Notes under the pieces: generated by a model
The model's database searches: none
The model's input: the letters and a program-made list of their open reading frames with translations, nothing else
Told to the model about the DNA's origin: nothing
Shown: positions 9,303-17,997 of the stretch, one piece after another
How positions within the stretch are numbered: position 1 is the stretch's first letter
Layout of the letters: each line of letters begins with the position of its first letter
Program-made: the position numbers and the translations under genes
Assembly: GCF_011039135.1 (NCBI RefSeq)
Contig: NZ_JAAKEJ010000003.1
Span: forward strand, 248,001-312,000
Direction: 5' to 3'
Origin: Desulfovibrio sp. ZJ209
Lineage (GTDB): Bacteria; Desulfobacterota; Desulfovibrionia; Desulfovibrionales; Desulfovibrionaceae
DNA length: 64,000 nucleotides

Positions 9303-9797
9303 GCGGCGGGGCTCGGCCGCAGGTCACGCAACGCGAAAGGGCTCCTGGGTTCAAGGTGGACAGCCGCTGCTGGGGGCGCACTCCCGGAATTGCCCTTTAT
9401 TGGGGTGTGAAGCGGGCGCAGGGCAGGGGCGAAGCGTGGCCATTGCCTGCCATTGCAAGGGTGCATCCCACTGAAGACCAGCTCAGGATGCCCCCAAAGG
9501 TTTCCAGTTGCCTGTCATTGAGAAAGGCATTTGGCGCCGGGGCAGACCCTGCTTTGGGCCTGCCTCGTGCGTTCGGGCAGAAGTGAGTGGGGCTCCTTTA
9601 CCGTACGAAAGCTGCGTCATTCCGCGCCATATGGCGGCGCAGGCGCCCGGTTGCGCAGGGCCATGGCCACACTCTGTCACGGCGGGGCAACCATGCCCGG
9701 CCCTGACAGCCATGCACAGCGCGCTTCCTGGCTGTGCGGCAGGGTAAAAGCGAGAGCGCCCGGCGCGGCGTGCAGCCGGGGGTTGCGAGGCACCATC
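9303..9797 (+). other. Non-coding gap between glycosyltransferase and membrane protein
   Basis: About 495 bp with no supported gene or terminator. The open frame of the next gene runs back through part of it, but the residues before MSFPLKRILH are basic and low-complexity and look non-coding. Confidence 0.5.
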
Positions 9798-10682
9798 ATG
9801 TCCTTCCCGCTAAAACGGATCCTTCATGTCTGCGGCACCCTGCTCGCGGTCATCGCCATCGTTTTTTTGGGGCTGCGTTTGCGCTCCTATCTCGACCAGA
9901 TCGACTTCTCGACGCTCCTGTCCTCCCTCTGGATATATCTCCTCCTCCTTTCCTTCCTGTTCAGCTTCTGCAATTTCTTTCTTGTCTTCATCTGGTACCG
10001 CTGCCTGGAGTATCTGGACGTGCACCCCCTTTTCTCAAGGGCGACCTGGATATACGGGATCTCGCAGATCGGCAAGTATATCCCGGGCAACATCTTTCAC
10101 CTTGCAGGGCGGCAAACGCTGGGCATGGCGGAAAGCCTGCCCGGAGGAAAAATACTGCAATCCATAATTTTTGAGCTCGGCATCCTGGCATGCACAGGCG
10201 CCGCCATATTTTGCCCGCCATTTATTGTGCAGTATTTTTTCCCCTCGCTGGCGCCGGGCTGGCTTTTCGGCATATTCGGCATGTGCTGTATCACGGTGCC
10301 CTATGTTGCCGGGCGTGTGCTCAAGAAGGCTGTCAGGTCCGCGCTCATCTGGGCGATATTCTATTTGTGCTCCTTTGGCGCGGCTTTTGCGGCCCTGCTT
10401 TCTTTGCTCACTGAGGCGCCTCTCTCGCCCATGGAGCTCTTTTATGCCAGCACTGCCTATATCGTTGCCTGGTATGTGGGCTTTGTGACTCCGGGAGCGC
10501 CCGCGGGCCTCGGCATACGCGAAGGGGTCATGCTCTTCCTCATGAAAGACATCCCCTTTCCCGAAGCGGATCTCCTGCTCGCCATCATGCTCTGCCGCAT
10601 TGTCACCATCCTCGGGGATTTCCTCTTTTTCTTGGAAAGTGTGGGCATCAGGTATATTTCTGCAAAAAAAGACGAGGCCTAG
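9798..10682 (+). CDS. LPG-synthase-like (UPF0104/AglD-type) integral membrane protein
   Basis: 294 residues with about 7-8 hydrophobic segments. The pattern matches the membrane domain found in lysylphosphatidylglycerol synthases and in stand-alone partners of polyprenol-phosphate glycosyltransferases. YGISQIGKYIPGNIFHLAGR and the late VTPGAPAGLGIREGVMLFL are the characteristic segments. It lacks the soluble MprF catalytic domain, so it does not itself aminoacylate lipids. Next to a GtrB/DPM1-like transferase it may flip or present the lipid-linked sugar; this role is an inference. The start at 9798 is chosen where the first membrane helix begins. Composition is less GC-rich than most of the window. 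Confidence 0.78.
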   Translation: MSFPLKRILHVCGTLLAVIAIVFLGLRLRSYLDQIDFSTLLSSLWIYLLLLSFLFSFCNFFLVFIWYRCLEYLDVHPLFSRATWIYGISQIGKYIPGNIFHLAGRQTLGMAESLPGGKILQSIIFELGILACTGAAIFCPPFIVQYFFPSLAPGWLFGIFGMCCITVPYVAGRVLKKAVRSALIWAIFYLCSFGAAFAALLSLLTEAPLSPMELFYASTAYIVAWYVGFVTPGAPAGLGIREGVMLFLMKDIPFPEADLLLAIMLCRIVTILGDFLFFLESVGIRYISAKKDEA

Positions 10683-11302
10683 GGCAGCGGAAAAGGCGTT
10701 CCGGCTGCTGCCGGTTCGGGCGGGCGACCGGCCTGTGAACCATGCTTTGCCCTGCCCGTTTTGGGAGCGTGCGCTGAAAGCGGTGGACTCTCCCTCTCCC
10801 CGGCATGGTCCCGTGTGCCCCGTGGCTCGAGCGCCTCGCTCCGCAGGCTTGCCGTGCCTGACACCTCCCCAAGATGCGCCCCCCGGAAAGAGTCCCGGAA
10901 GTTTCGCGTTGCCCGGGTATTTATCCGGCCCGGAGGTCCCCGAAGCAACAGCCCCGTGACAGCCGGCAGAAGCGCGTGGGGGTGGAGGCTTCTCCCGGTG
11001 TGATGCGGGGTGTGGTTCCCCGGGCTCTGGCCCGCAATGGCGCGGGGAGAGGCGTTGCCTGCCCCTACACGGCGCATTCCACACGGGGGCCGATGCTCCG
11101 GGGGAGGCCAAGGGCGCCGGAGGCAGACGGGAGTGGCAAAAGAGGATGCCCGGAGGTGGGGGGGATGCGCAACGTTCGGGAGGGCGGCAGCTTCTTCACC
11201 GGGGGCCGGTCGCGCACTTAGTTCAGGAACAGCGCGGGCCAAGGCTCCTGGGGTGCTGCGATCTTGTAGCCCGCACACGGATTTGGCAGACGCAAACACG
11301 CG
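10683..11302. other. Long non-coding stretch, right flank of the AT-rich pair
   Basis: About 620 bp without a supported gene, terminator or RNA. Frames on both strands are short and rich in Arg, Pro and Gly, typical of random GC-rich sequence. Together with 7680-8387 it brackets the glycosyltransferase pair, as expected for an inserted segment. Confidence 0.45.
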
Positions 11303-12127
11303 TCAGCTGGCGCGCCTGTCATCCTTTTTGGCTTCGGGGCTCGCCTCCACATCCACCACTTCCGGCAAGGCAGCCGGAGCGGCCGGGGGAAGGCCGGGCG
11401 CAGGGGCGCCGGCGCCATCGGGCGGGGGCAGCGCCACGCAGGACTTGTCCATGAGCACCATGCCCGTGCGCTCCAGCACTTCGCGGCGGTAGGCGTATTC
11501 CTGCTCCATGCGGCGCTGGCGGTAGACGAACCACGCATGCCCGAGGAAGCACACGGCGAGGAGTGCCGCGAGGCTTCCCGCAATCCACGGGATATAGGGA
11601 ATGAGGGCCACGGCGGCGCGGCCGAGGGCCGAGAGCGCGCCCTCGGCGAAGAACAGGCCGGCACCCAAAAGCAGGATGCCGAGGAGCACCACGAGGGTCG
11701 GCGCGTTGCGCACCATGGCGTAAAAGCGGCGCAGGCCCTCTGGCAAGTTGTCCTGGGTGGGGCCGGTGCTCTCCTGCCCGGGTGCGGCTTCACCCGACTG
11801 CGCTTCCTCGCGGTCAAGCGTGCGCGAAAGCCAAGTGCCGGCGAGATGAACGACGAGCAGGAGGCCCACCGGGGCGAGCACGGCCGCGAGGCACCACGCG
11901 AGCCACGGAAAGCGCGCCACCGGCGGCCCGCCCGCGGTTTCCGGCGCGGCGTGCATGATGCCGTAAAAAAAGGCCACGCCGCCCACCACGAGTTCCAGAA
12001 AGAAGACCGCGATGAGCAGGTAGAAGAGGGCGTCCTTGTGCTCCCCGGCATACCAAGGGACAGCGGCGGATGCCTTGGGACGGCCGCCCGCGCGGGGGGC
12101 TGACCGGGAGGGTCGCGCCTCAGGCAC
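11303..12127 (-). CDS. Membrane protein of unknown function, downstream of the SPFH gene
   Basis: Not recognised. From a GTG at 12127 that overlaps the SPFH stop by 8 bp, it encodes 274 residues. Four hydrophobic segments are visible: FYLLIAVFFLELVVGGVAFF, CLAAVLAPVGLLLVVHLAG, TLVVLLGILLLGAGLFFAEG and WIAGSLAALLAVCFLGHAWF. A charged stretch follows (QRRMEQEYAYRREVLERTG), then a Pro/Ala-rich tail. No ATG lies before the first helix apart from one 33 codons upstream inside the SPFH gene, whose product start would be Arg/Pro-rich, so the GTG is preferred. Translational coupling suggests a role with the SPFH/NfeD complex. Confidence 0.6.
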   Translation of the reverse strand: MPEARPSRSAPRAGGRPKASAAVPWYAGEHKDALFYLLIAVFFLELVVGGVAFFYGIMHAAPETAGGPPVARFPWLAWCLAAVLAPVGLLLVVHLAGTWLSRTLDREEAQSGEAAPGQESTGPTQDNLPEGLRRFYAMVRNAPTLVVLLGILLLGAGLFFAEGALSALGRAAVALIPYIPWIAGSLAALLAVCFLGHAWFVYRQRRMEQEYAYRREVLERTGMVLMDKSCVALPPPDGAGAPAPGLPPAAPAALPEVVDVEASPEAKKDDRRAS

Positions 12128-13148
12128 GGGCGCCGGCCCCGCTGTCCGCGCCGGGGGCAGCCTGTGGCGCGTCCTCAGCAGGGACGGCTGCCTGTGTGGC
12201 GCCCTCCTTGGCCCCCAGCGCGCCAAGCCCCTCGTGCGGCTTGATGATCTTCGTCACCGCGGCCACCATGCCGGCAGCGTCCGCCAGATTCGTCGGGATG
12301 ATGAGGCTATTGCCCTTTTGGGCGAGGCGGCCGAATTCGGCGATCCAGGCTTCGGCCACGCGCAGTTGCGCCGCGGCCACGGCGTCGCCGCCGAGCTCGC
12401 GCCCCACGATGTCCAGCGCCTCGGCCGTGGCTTCGGCCACCTTGCGGATCTGCGCGGCCTCGCCGTCGGCCTGGTTGATGAGCGCCTGCTTCTGGCCCTC
12501 GGACTGGGCGATGGCCGCCTGCTTCTGGCCCTCGGCGAGATTGATGCGCGACTGCATGTCGCCCTCGGAAAGCGCGATGGCCGCCCGCTTTTCGCGCTCG
12601 GCGCGCATCTGCTTTTCCATGGCCTCCATGACATTGCGCGGCGGCGTGATGTCGCGGATCTCGTAGCGGAGCACCTTGACGCCCCAGGGCGCGGTGGCCG
12701 AGTCCAGCGCCTCCACCACTTCCTGGTTGATGCGCGTGCGCTCCTCAAAGGTCTTGTCCAGCACCAGGGTGCCGATGACCGAGCGCAGCGAGGTCTGGGC
12801 GAGCTGGATGGCGCCCCATTCGTAGTCGGAGATGCCGTAGGCCGATTTTTCCGGCGTGATGACCTGAAGATACAGCACGCCGTCGATGTCCACGGTCACG
12901 TTGTCGCGCGTGATGCAGGTCTGCTTGGGCACGTCCAGCACCTGCTCCTTGAGGCTGCGGCGATAGGCCACCACGTCCACGAAGGGCACGAGCAGGTGGA
13001 AGCCCGCGTAGAGCACCTTGTGGAACTTGCCCAGCCGCTCCACCACATAGGCCGACTGGTTGGGCACCACCACCGCGCTCTTGACGAGCACCACAATGAC
13101 GAGCGCCGCCAGCAGCACGAGCCAGCCATAGCCGAGAAGGGCATCCAT
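12120..13148 (-). CDS. SPFH/Band 7 membrane scaffold protein (stomatin/QmcA-like)
   Basis: 342 residues. One N-terminal membrane helix (about 6-24) is followed by the SPFH domain with SAVVVPNQSAYVVERLGKFH, YRRSLKEQVLDVPKQ and GVKVLRYEIRDITPP. A long coiled coil rich in Ala/Glu/Gln follows (AEGQKQAAIAQSEGQKQALI is part of it), then a short Ala/Pro tail. These proteins form oligomeric membrane platforms that control membrane proteases. The NfeD gene lies immediately upstream with 12 nt between them, the standard NfeD-stomatin pairing. A good Shine-Dalgarno (AAAGGACGG) precedes the ATG. Confidence 0.93.
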   Translation of the reverse strand: MDALLGYGWLVLLAALVIVVLVKSAVVVPNQSAYVVERLGKFHKVLYAGFHLLVPFVDVVAYRRSLKEQVLDVPKQTCITRDNVTVDIDGVLYLQVITPEKSAYGISDYEWGAIQLAQTSLRSVIGTLVLDKTFEERTRINQEVVEALDSATAPWGVKVLRYEIRDITPPRNVMEAMEKQMRAEREKRAAIALSEGDMQSRINLAEGQKQAAIAQSEGQKQALINQADGEAAQIRKVAEATAEALDIVGRELGGDAVAAAQLRVAEAWIAEFGRLAQKGNSLIIPTNLADAAGMVAAVTKIIKPHEGLGALGAKEGATQAAVPAEDAPQAAPGADSGAGARA

Positions 13149-13160
13149 ACATCCGTCCTT

Positions 13161-13670
13161 TTAATGAGCCTCATGTGGCCTTGGGGCGCCGCTGTCATCC
13201 CGCGTGAGCGGCTCCACGCGCAGGACGAGCGAATCCTCGGGCATGGCGCCGAGCACGCGCACCTCGCGCCCCTCGGGGATATACACCGGCGCCACAGCCC
13301 GCCAGAAGCTGCCGTCGATGCGCACCTCGCCGCGGCCGTCCGGCCGGACGGGCTTGCTCACGCGGCCGGTGTGCCCGGCCAGCGGATGCGGGGGCGCGGC
13401 GTCGCCAGTGCCGCCGTAGTCGTGCGGGTCGGTGGCGGCTTCGGCGCGGCCCCCGAACACATGGCGGAAGCGCCGCCGGAGCAGCCGCAGCGCGAGCAGC
13501 GAGGCCACGATGAAGAGCACGATCTGCCACGCCGTCGCAAGCCCCAACAGGGCGGCGCAGGCCGTGACCCAGGCCCCGATGCCGAAAAAACCCAGCACCA
13601 GGGTGGGATTGACGAGCTCCACCGCCAGGAAGGCGACACCGAGCAAGAACCAGGTCAGGGGCAGGCTCAT
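13161..13670 (-). CDS. NfeD-like membrane protein (short form)
   Basis: 169 residues: three hydrophobic segments in the first 75 (LTWFLLGVAFLAVELVNPTL first), then an OB-fold domain near 95-150 with GHTGRVSKPVRPDGRGEVRI and FWRAVAPVYIPEGREVRV. This is the short NfeD architecture without the ClpP-like serine protease part. NfeD proteins bind SPFH proteins through the OB fold, and the SPFH gene follows directly. The start has only a weak ribosome-binding site, and the gene is 15 nt after the preceding one, suggesting coupled translation. Confidence 0.88.
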   Translation of the reverse strand: MSLPLTWFLLGVAFLAVELVNPTLVLGFFGIGAWVTACAALLGLATAWQIVLFIVASLLALRLLRRRFRHVFGGRAEAATDPHDYGGTGDAAPPHPLAGHTGRVSKPVRPDGRGEVRIDGSFWRAVAPVYIPEGREVRVLGAMPEDSLVLRVEPLTRDDSGAPRPHEAH

Positions 13671-13685
13671 GCCGCTTTCGGGCCG

Positions 13686-14678
13686 CTACTGGTGCGGCGT
13701 GGTCCCCGGGGCCGCCCCCCGGGGGGCGGTGTGACCGGCAGCGGGCGCCTGCTCGAGGTCGATGATCCGGCCCTCGAGCCAGACATAGGCCTCGATCTCG
13801 TCGCCCTCCGCGGGCTCATAGTCGCCGAGCGCGAATTTCGACGCATAGAGCGCGAGCCTGAGCGGCGCCCGGTCCTCAAAGGGGAAGTTCAGGTAGAGCG
13901 CCTTGACATCCATCTTTTCCAGCCGGAAGTCCTCCACCCGCTCCACCACGTTGCGCACCTGGTACTCGCCGAAGCGGCGCCCGGGCATGATGCAGCGCTT
14001 GCCCTGCATGGGGATCTTGAGCGGCGGCACGTCAAGGCGCGAGGCGCCGGGATGCTCCTCGAGCCACGCGGCCGCGTGGGCCTCGTACTGCGGGCCCTGG
14101 GTGATGGTGAGCTCGTCGAGGAGCGCCTTGCGGATGCCGAGCGCGAGCCCGGCCAGCCAGAAGGTGTGCGTGATGCCGGGCGTGAGGTCGTCCTTGTCGC
14201 GGCCATAGAGCGGGTCGAAGAACCACATGGGGTTCTCGCCTTCCATCATGGTCACGGCCACGTCGGCGCCCAGGCCCTCGGCACGCGGCTCGACGGCATC
14301 CACCTCGAGGTCGTTGGGCAGGCCCTCCAGCAGGGGCACGGCGGTCACGGGCGTGAGCTTGCCGCCCTCCTCGCCGGCCACGAGCACGGCCGCGCGCACG
14401 GGCTGGTCCTCGGGCCAGGCCATGAGCACATGCTCCCGGCCGCCGCGCTTCCACTGCCACGGAGGCCGTGTGCCGCCCTCCTTGAGCACGGTGGCCACCA
14501 CCTGGGGCATGATGGCCGCGGGATTCTGCCCGGTGAGCGCCACCCAGGCGTCGCCCAGGCCCTCGGCGTGGACGCGGTCCGCGCCGGGGCGCGGGGCCTT
14601 CTGTTCAGGCTCGGCCTTCCGCTGCTGCGTCGTGTCTTCCGCCGGGGCTGCCTTGGCCTTTTTCTTCTTTCCGAACAT
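13686..14678 (-). CDS. Conserved-looking protein of unknown function, head of the SPFH operon
   Basis: Not recognised. 330 residues, soluble, no signal peptide or membrane helix. The first 30 residues are Lys/Ala/Glu-rich (MFGKKKKAKAAPAED). A folded-looking acidic region follows, with a Trp-rich segment NPMWFFDPLYGRDKDDLTPG mid-protein and a charged, proline-rich end. The ATG has AAGGAC at good spacing. It is the first gene of a tight leftward group with NfeD, SPFH and the membrane protein. Copy A of the intergenic repeat ends 64 bp upstream of its start. Codon use matches the neighbours, so it is a real gene. Confidence 0.7.
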   Translation of the reverse strand: MFGKKKKAKAAPAEDTTQQRKAEPEQKAPRPGADRVHAEGLGDAWVALTGQNPAAIMPQVVATVLKEGGTRPPWQWKRGGREHVLMAWPEDQPVRAAVLVAGEEGGKLTPVTAVPLLEGLPNDLEVDAVEPRAEGLGADVAVTMMEGENPMWFFDPLYGRDKDDLTPGITHTFWLAGLALGIRKALLDELTITQGPQYEAHAAAWLEEHPGASRLDVPPLKIPMQGKRCIMPGRRFGEYQVRNVVERVEDFRLEKMDVKALYLNFPFEDRAPLRLALYASKFALGDYEPAEGDEIEAYVWLEGRIIDLEQAPAAGHTAPRGAAPGTTPHQ

Positions 14679-14742
14679 GGCGTGTCCTTATTAGGAGCCT
14701 TTATACTTTTGAGCTGGTGGTACGCCTGTGCTGCATCTGTAA

Positions 14743-15070
14743 TGTCGAAATTATCCGTCAAAAACAGCCTTGCTCCAGCCGTTGCGACGAAGGAAGCTAC
14801 GGATGGAGACAGCAGTTAGCTACCGCGTAGGACAATCTGCGAAACCGCTGTCGCTATCCGTAAGCAGGCAGAGCCTGCTAACGGCTACCGCTTCGGTGCT
14901 GCCTGCGCCAGAGAAAAATTTCCTCGGTCGAGTACTTAAGTACACTCCCTTCGGAAATTTTTATCTTCCTTGCCAGCACCGAAAAATCTTATTTTTTAGG
15001 ATTCTTCCGACACCAGCACCCGTCTTCCGCTTCGCTCCAGACGGATTTAAGGAATATTCCATCAACGGCC
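14743..15070 (-). repeat. Intergenic modular repeat, copy A (core plus 120-bp module)
   Basis: One of six related intergenic elements. Read on the reverse strand it starts about 130 bp after the pnp stop with CCGTCT...AGACGG (a hairpin around 15020-15044) and ends with TTGACGGATAATTTCG near 14743, 64 bp before the next start codon. The core stem here is CGGTGCTG (14894-14901) with CAGCACCG (14974-14981), enclosing GAGAAAAATTTCC/GGAAATTTTTATC and the palindrome GTACTTAAGTAC. The 120-bp module interrupts it at 14772-14891. Confidence 0.9.
14772..14891 (-). repeat. 120-bp palindrome-rich module, instance in copy A
   Basis: Begins directly after CCTT (14768-14771). Outer ends AGCCGTT/AACGGCT are complementary, inner arms TACGGATGGAGACAGCAG and CCGCTGTCGCTATCCGTA pair at 15 of 18 positions, and a small hairpin AGCAGGC-AGA-GCCTGCT lies in the right arm. 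It is absent from copies B and D at the same point, where the flanks join exactly, so it is an insertion without target duplication. Confidence 0.85.
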
Positions 15071-15201
15071 CAGTATAACGTAACCTCATTGAAACGCTGC
15101 GTGTTTCCACCTTGCGCGCGCTGTGCGCTCGCCATTCAACCGCCGTGCCCGGGGTCCGAAACGCTCCGGACTCCGGGCACGGGCTCTTACGCAAACGCTA
15201 T

Positions 15202-17451
15202 TTACGAGCCCTGACGGCGCGGCCCGCGGTCGCCCCCTCGGTCCCCGCCCCGGTCGCCGCCGTGGCGCGGGCCGCGATTGCGGTCGCCGCCTTCGCGGCG
15301 CGGGGGCCGGGCGGTCTCTTCCGGGTTCCAGGGGTGGCCCTGCTCCTCGAGGAGCACGGCCTTGCGGCTGGCGCGGATGCGGTCGCCGTTGATCTCGATC
15401 ACCTTGACGAGCATGTCCTCGCCGATGCGGGCCACGTCGCCCGGCTGCTCCACGCGGCCGATGTCGAGCTGCGACACATGGACCAGCGCCTCCACATTGG
15501 GCAGCACCTCCACGATGGCGCCGATGTCCATGACCTTGCGCACCTTGGCGAGGTAGTTCTTGCCGAGGTCCGGCCGCTGGTCGTAGTAGGAGACCATTTC
15601 CCGCGCCTTTTCCAGCGCTTCGGCCGTGGGCGCGAAGATGGAGACGCGGCCCGAATCCTCGATGTCCACCGAGGCGCCCGTGGCGGTGGTGATGGCCTTG
15701 ATGTTCTTGCCGCCGGGGCCGATGATCAGCCGGATGATGTCAGGGTTGACGAAGATCTCGGCGTGCTGCGGCGCATAGCGTGAGAGCTCCTTGCGGGGCT
15801 CCGCGATGGCCTTGGCCATTTCGCCGAGGATGTGCAGGCGCCCCTCGCGCGCTTGGCGCATGGCCGCGCGCATGATGTCCGTGGTGAGGCCCGTGATCTT
15901 GATGTCCATCTGCACGCCGGTGACGCCCTCGGCCGTGCCCGCGATCTTGAAGTCCATGTCGCCGAGCGCGTCCTCGTCGCCGAGGATGTCGGTGAGCACG
16001 ATGAAGCGGTCGCCCTCCTTGATGAGGCCCATGGCAACGCCGGCCACAGGCGCGGAAACGGGCACGCCCGCGTCCATGAGCGCCAATGATCCGCCGCACA
16101 CCGCCGCCATGGACGAGGAGCCGTTGGACTCCATGGTCTCGGCCACAACGCGCAGGGTGAAGGGGAAGTCCGTGTCCGGGGGGAGGATGGGCCGAAGCGA
16201 GCGCTCGGCCAGGGCGCCGTGGCCGATTTCGCGGCGCGAGAGGCGCACGGGCTTGACCTCGCCCACGCAATAGGGCGGGAAGTTGTAGTGCAGCATGAAG
16301 CGCTTGGTCACGTCGCCGGTGAGCGAGTCCATGCGCTGCTCGTCCGTGGAGGAGCCGAGCGTGGTCACGACCATGGACTTGGTCTCGCCGCGCCGGAACA
16401 GCGCCGAGCCGTGGGCGCGGGGGAGCACGCCTGTCTGGATCTGGATGGGGCGCACGCTCTTCACGTCGCGGCCGTCGATGCGCGTGCCCTCCTTGACGAT
16501 GCGCCCGCGCACGAGCCGCTTCTCGAGGTCGCCCAGCATGTCGGGCACGGCCTTGAGCGCGGCGTCGTTCTCCGCCCAGGCCGGGTCGTCGGCAAGCGCC
16601 GTGAGCACGGCGGTCTTGACGGCCTTGCGCGCCTCCTTGCGGGCCAGCTTTTCCGGCACGCGCAGGGCCGCGTCGAGGCCGGCGGCAAGGGCCAGCTCCT
16701 CCACGCGCGCGACGAGCTTGGGGTCATCCTCGTGCGGGGTGAAGTCCATCTTGGGCTTGCCGCAGAGCTCGGCGAGCCTGTACTGGGCGTCGATGAGCGG
16801 CTGGATCTCCTTGCGGCCCCATTCCAGGGCCTCGATGATGTCGTCCTCGGGCACGAAGTGCGCCTCGCCCTCCACCATGGTGAGCGCGTCGCGCGAGGCC
16901 GCGAACACGAGGTTGATGTCGCTTTGCGCCTGCTCGGAAATGGTGGGGTTGAGCACGAAGCGCCCGTTGATGCGGCCGATGCGGCCGCCGGCCACGGGCC
17001 CGGCGAAGGGCAGCCGCGAGACCATGAGCGCGGCCGAGGCGCCGGTGATGGCGAGCACGTCGGAATCGTTCTCCTGGTCGGCGGAGATGACGGTGGCGAG
17101 CACCTGAACGTCCTCGTTCAGGCCCTTGGGGAAGAGCGGCCGGATGGGCCGGTCGATGAGCCTGGAGACCAGGGTCTCGCGCTCGGAGGGGCGCCCGATC
17201 TCGCGGCGGAAGAAGCTCCCGGGGATGCGCCCGGCGGCGTACATTTTTTCGGAATATTCCACGGTCAGCGGGAAGAAGCCCTTGTCGAACTCGAGCGGTT
17301 GCGAACACACGGTGACGAGCACCACCGTGCCGCCGCACTGCACCCACACCGCGCCGTCCGCCTGGTTGGCGAGGCGCCCGCATTCAAGGATGACTTCCTT
17401 GCCGCCCACCTCGGCCGTGACGCGTGTGGGCTCAAAAATATCCTGTGCCAT
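15202..17451 (-). CDS. pnp: Polyribonucleotide nucleotidyltransferase (PNPase)
   Basis: 749 residues. Phosphorolytic 3'-5' exoribonuclease of RNA turnover. Domains in order: first RNase PH domain (from about 10), alpha-helical linker, second RNase PH domain (about 320-550) with the catalytic-region motifs RRGETKSMVVTTLGSS and GDEDALGDMDFKIAGT, KH domain (IRLIIGPGGKNIKAITTATG), and S1 domain ending GDRIRASRKAVLLEE. The last 40 residues form an Arg/Gly/Asp-rich tail (GGDRGGDRGGDRG) likely to bind RNA. GAGGAA precedes the ATG. It follows truB and rpsO in the classic order; a copy of the intergenic repeat separates it from rpsO. Confidence 0.98.
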   Translation of the reverse strand: MAQDIFEPTRVTAEVGGKEVILECGRLANQADGAVWVQCGGTVVLVTVCSQPLEFDKGFFPLTVEYSEKMYAAGRIPGSFFRREIGRPSERETLVSRLIDRPIRPLFPKGLNEDVQVLATVISADQENDSDVLAITGASAALMVSRLPFAGPVAGGRIGRINGRFVLNPTISEQAQSDINLVFAASRDALTMVEGEAHFVPEDDIIEALEWGRKEIQPLIDAQYRLAELCGKPKMDFTPHEDDPKLVARVEELALAAGLDAALRVPEKLARKEARKAVKTAVLTALADDPAWAENDAALKAVPDMLGDLEKRLVRGRIVKEGTRIDGRDVKSVRPIQIQTGVLPRAHGSALFRRGETKSMVVTTLGSSTDEQRMDSLTGDVTKRFMLHYNFPPYCVGEVKPVRLSRREIGHGALAERSLRPILPPDTDFPFTLRVVAETMESNGSSSMAAVCGGSLALMDAGVPVSAPVAGVAMGLIKEGDRFIVLTDILGDEDALGDMDFKIAGTAEGVTGVQMDIKITGLTTDIMRAAMRQAREGRLHILGEMAKAIAEPRKELSRYAPQHAEIFVNPDIIRLIIGPGGKNIKAITTATGASVDIEDSGRVSIFAPTAEALEKAREMVSYYDQRPDLGKNYLAKVRKVMDIGAIVEVLPNVEALVHVSQLDIGRVEQPGDVARIGEDMLVKVIEINGDRIRASRKAVLLEEQGHPWNPEETARPPRREGGDRNRGPRHGGDRGGDRGGDRGPRRQGS

Positions 17452-17609
17452 ACATTCCTCATGGGTGAAGGGGATTCCGGGAAAAGCGGGCAGTCGTGCG
17501 GGTGCGCGTTGCCGGCCGCGCCCTGCCTGGTTTTCCCGGACCCCCCTTCTGCGTTAGCTTTGTTGTACTGCTGCTGTGGGAACTGCTGCTTCTCTGCTGC
17601 AAGCTCAAT

Positions 17610-17810
17610 GCCGAAATTATCCGTCAAAAACAGCCTTTTCGGTGCTGCCTGCGTCAGAGAAAAATTTCCTCGGTCGAGTACTTAAGTACACTCCCTTCGG
17701 AAATTTTTATCTTCCTTGCCAGCACCGAAAAATCTTATTTTTTAGGATTCTTCCGGCACCAGCACCCGTCTTCCGCTTCGCTCCAGACGGGATATGGAAG
17801 GTCCCTCCAC
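17610..17810 (-). repeat. Intergenic modular repeat, copy B (core only)
   Basis: The core without the 120-bp module. Stem CGGTGCTG (17640-17647) with CAGCACCG (17720-17727); inner arms GAGAAAAATTTCC/GGAAATTTTTATC; GTACTTAAGTAC at the tip; then the A/T block AAAAATCTTATTTTTTAGG and the terminal hairpin CCGTCT...AGACGG (17767-17790). It lies between rpsO and pnp. Its TTGACGGATAATTTCGGC end is 158 bp before the pnp start, further than in the other copies. Confidence 0.9.
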
Positions 17811-17941
17811 TGCAGTGCGGAACAGAGCTTCTGCGTTTAGGCCCCACCGGGGCGTTTGTCCCGCCAATGCGGCGCGCGGGCGCCACTTCCGGGCGGGAAA
17901 AGCGGAAGCCCGGCCTCACCGAAGCGGGGCCGGCTTGATAC

Positions 17942-17972
17942 GCCAAGGGGGAGCCTTGCGCCCCCCCTTGGC
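17942..17972 (-). terminator. Strong hairpin after rpsO
   Basis: GCCAAGGGGG and CCCCCTTGGC form a perfect 10-bp stem around an 11-nt loop, 26 nt after the rpsO stop. No T-run follows on either strand, so it may be a partial terminator or an mRNA-processing and stability structure between rpsO and pnp rather than a full intrinsic terminator. Confidence 0.6.
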
Positions 17973-17997
17973 AGTCCTTCATGATAAAAACGAAAGC

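Noticed and set aside
12036..14819. 927-codon rightward open frame opposite the SPFH/NfeD genes
   Set aside because: His/Arg/Gly/Ala-rich with no domain; it is the antisense shadow of strong leftward genes, as expected in GC-rich DNA. The same applies to frames at 23282-25078, 27300-29756 and 38424-41195.
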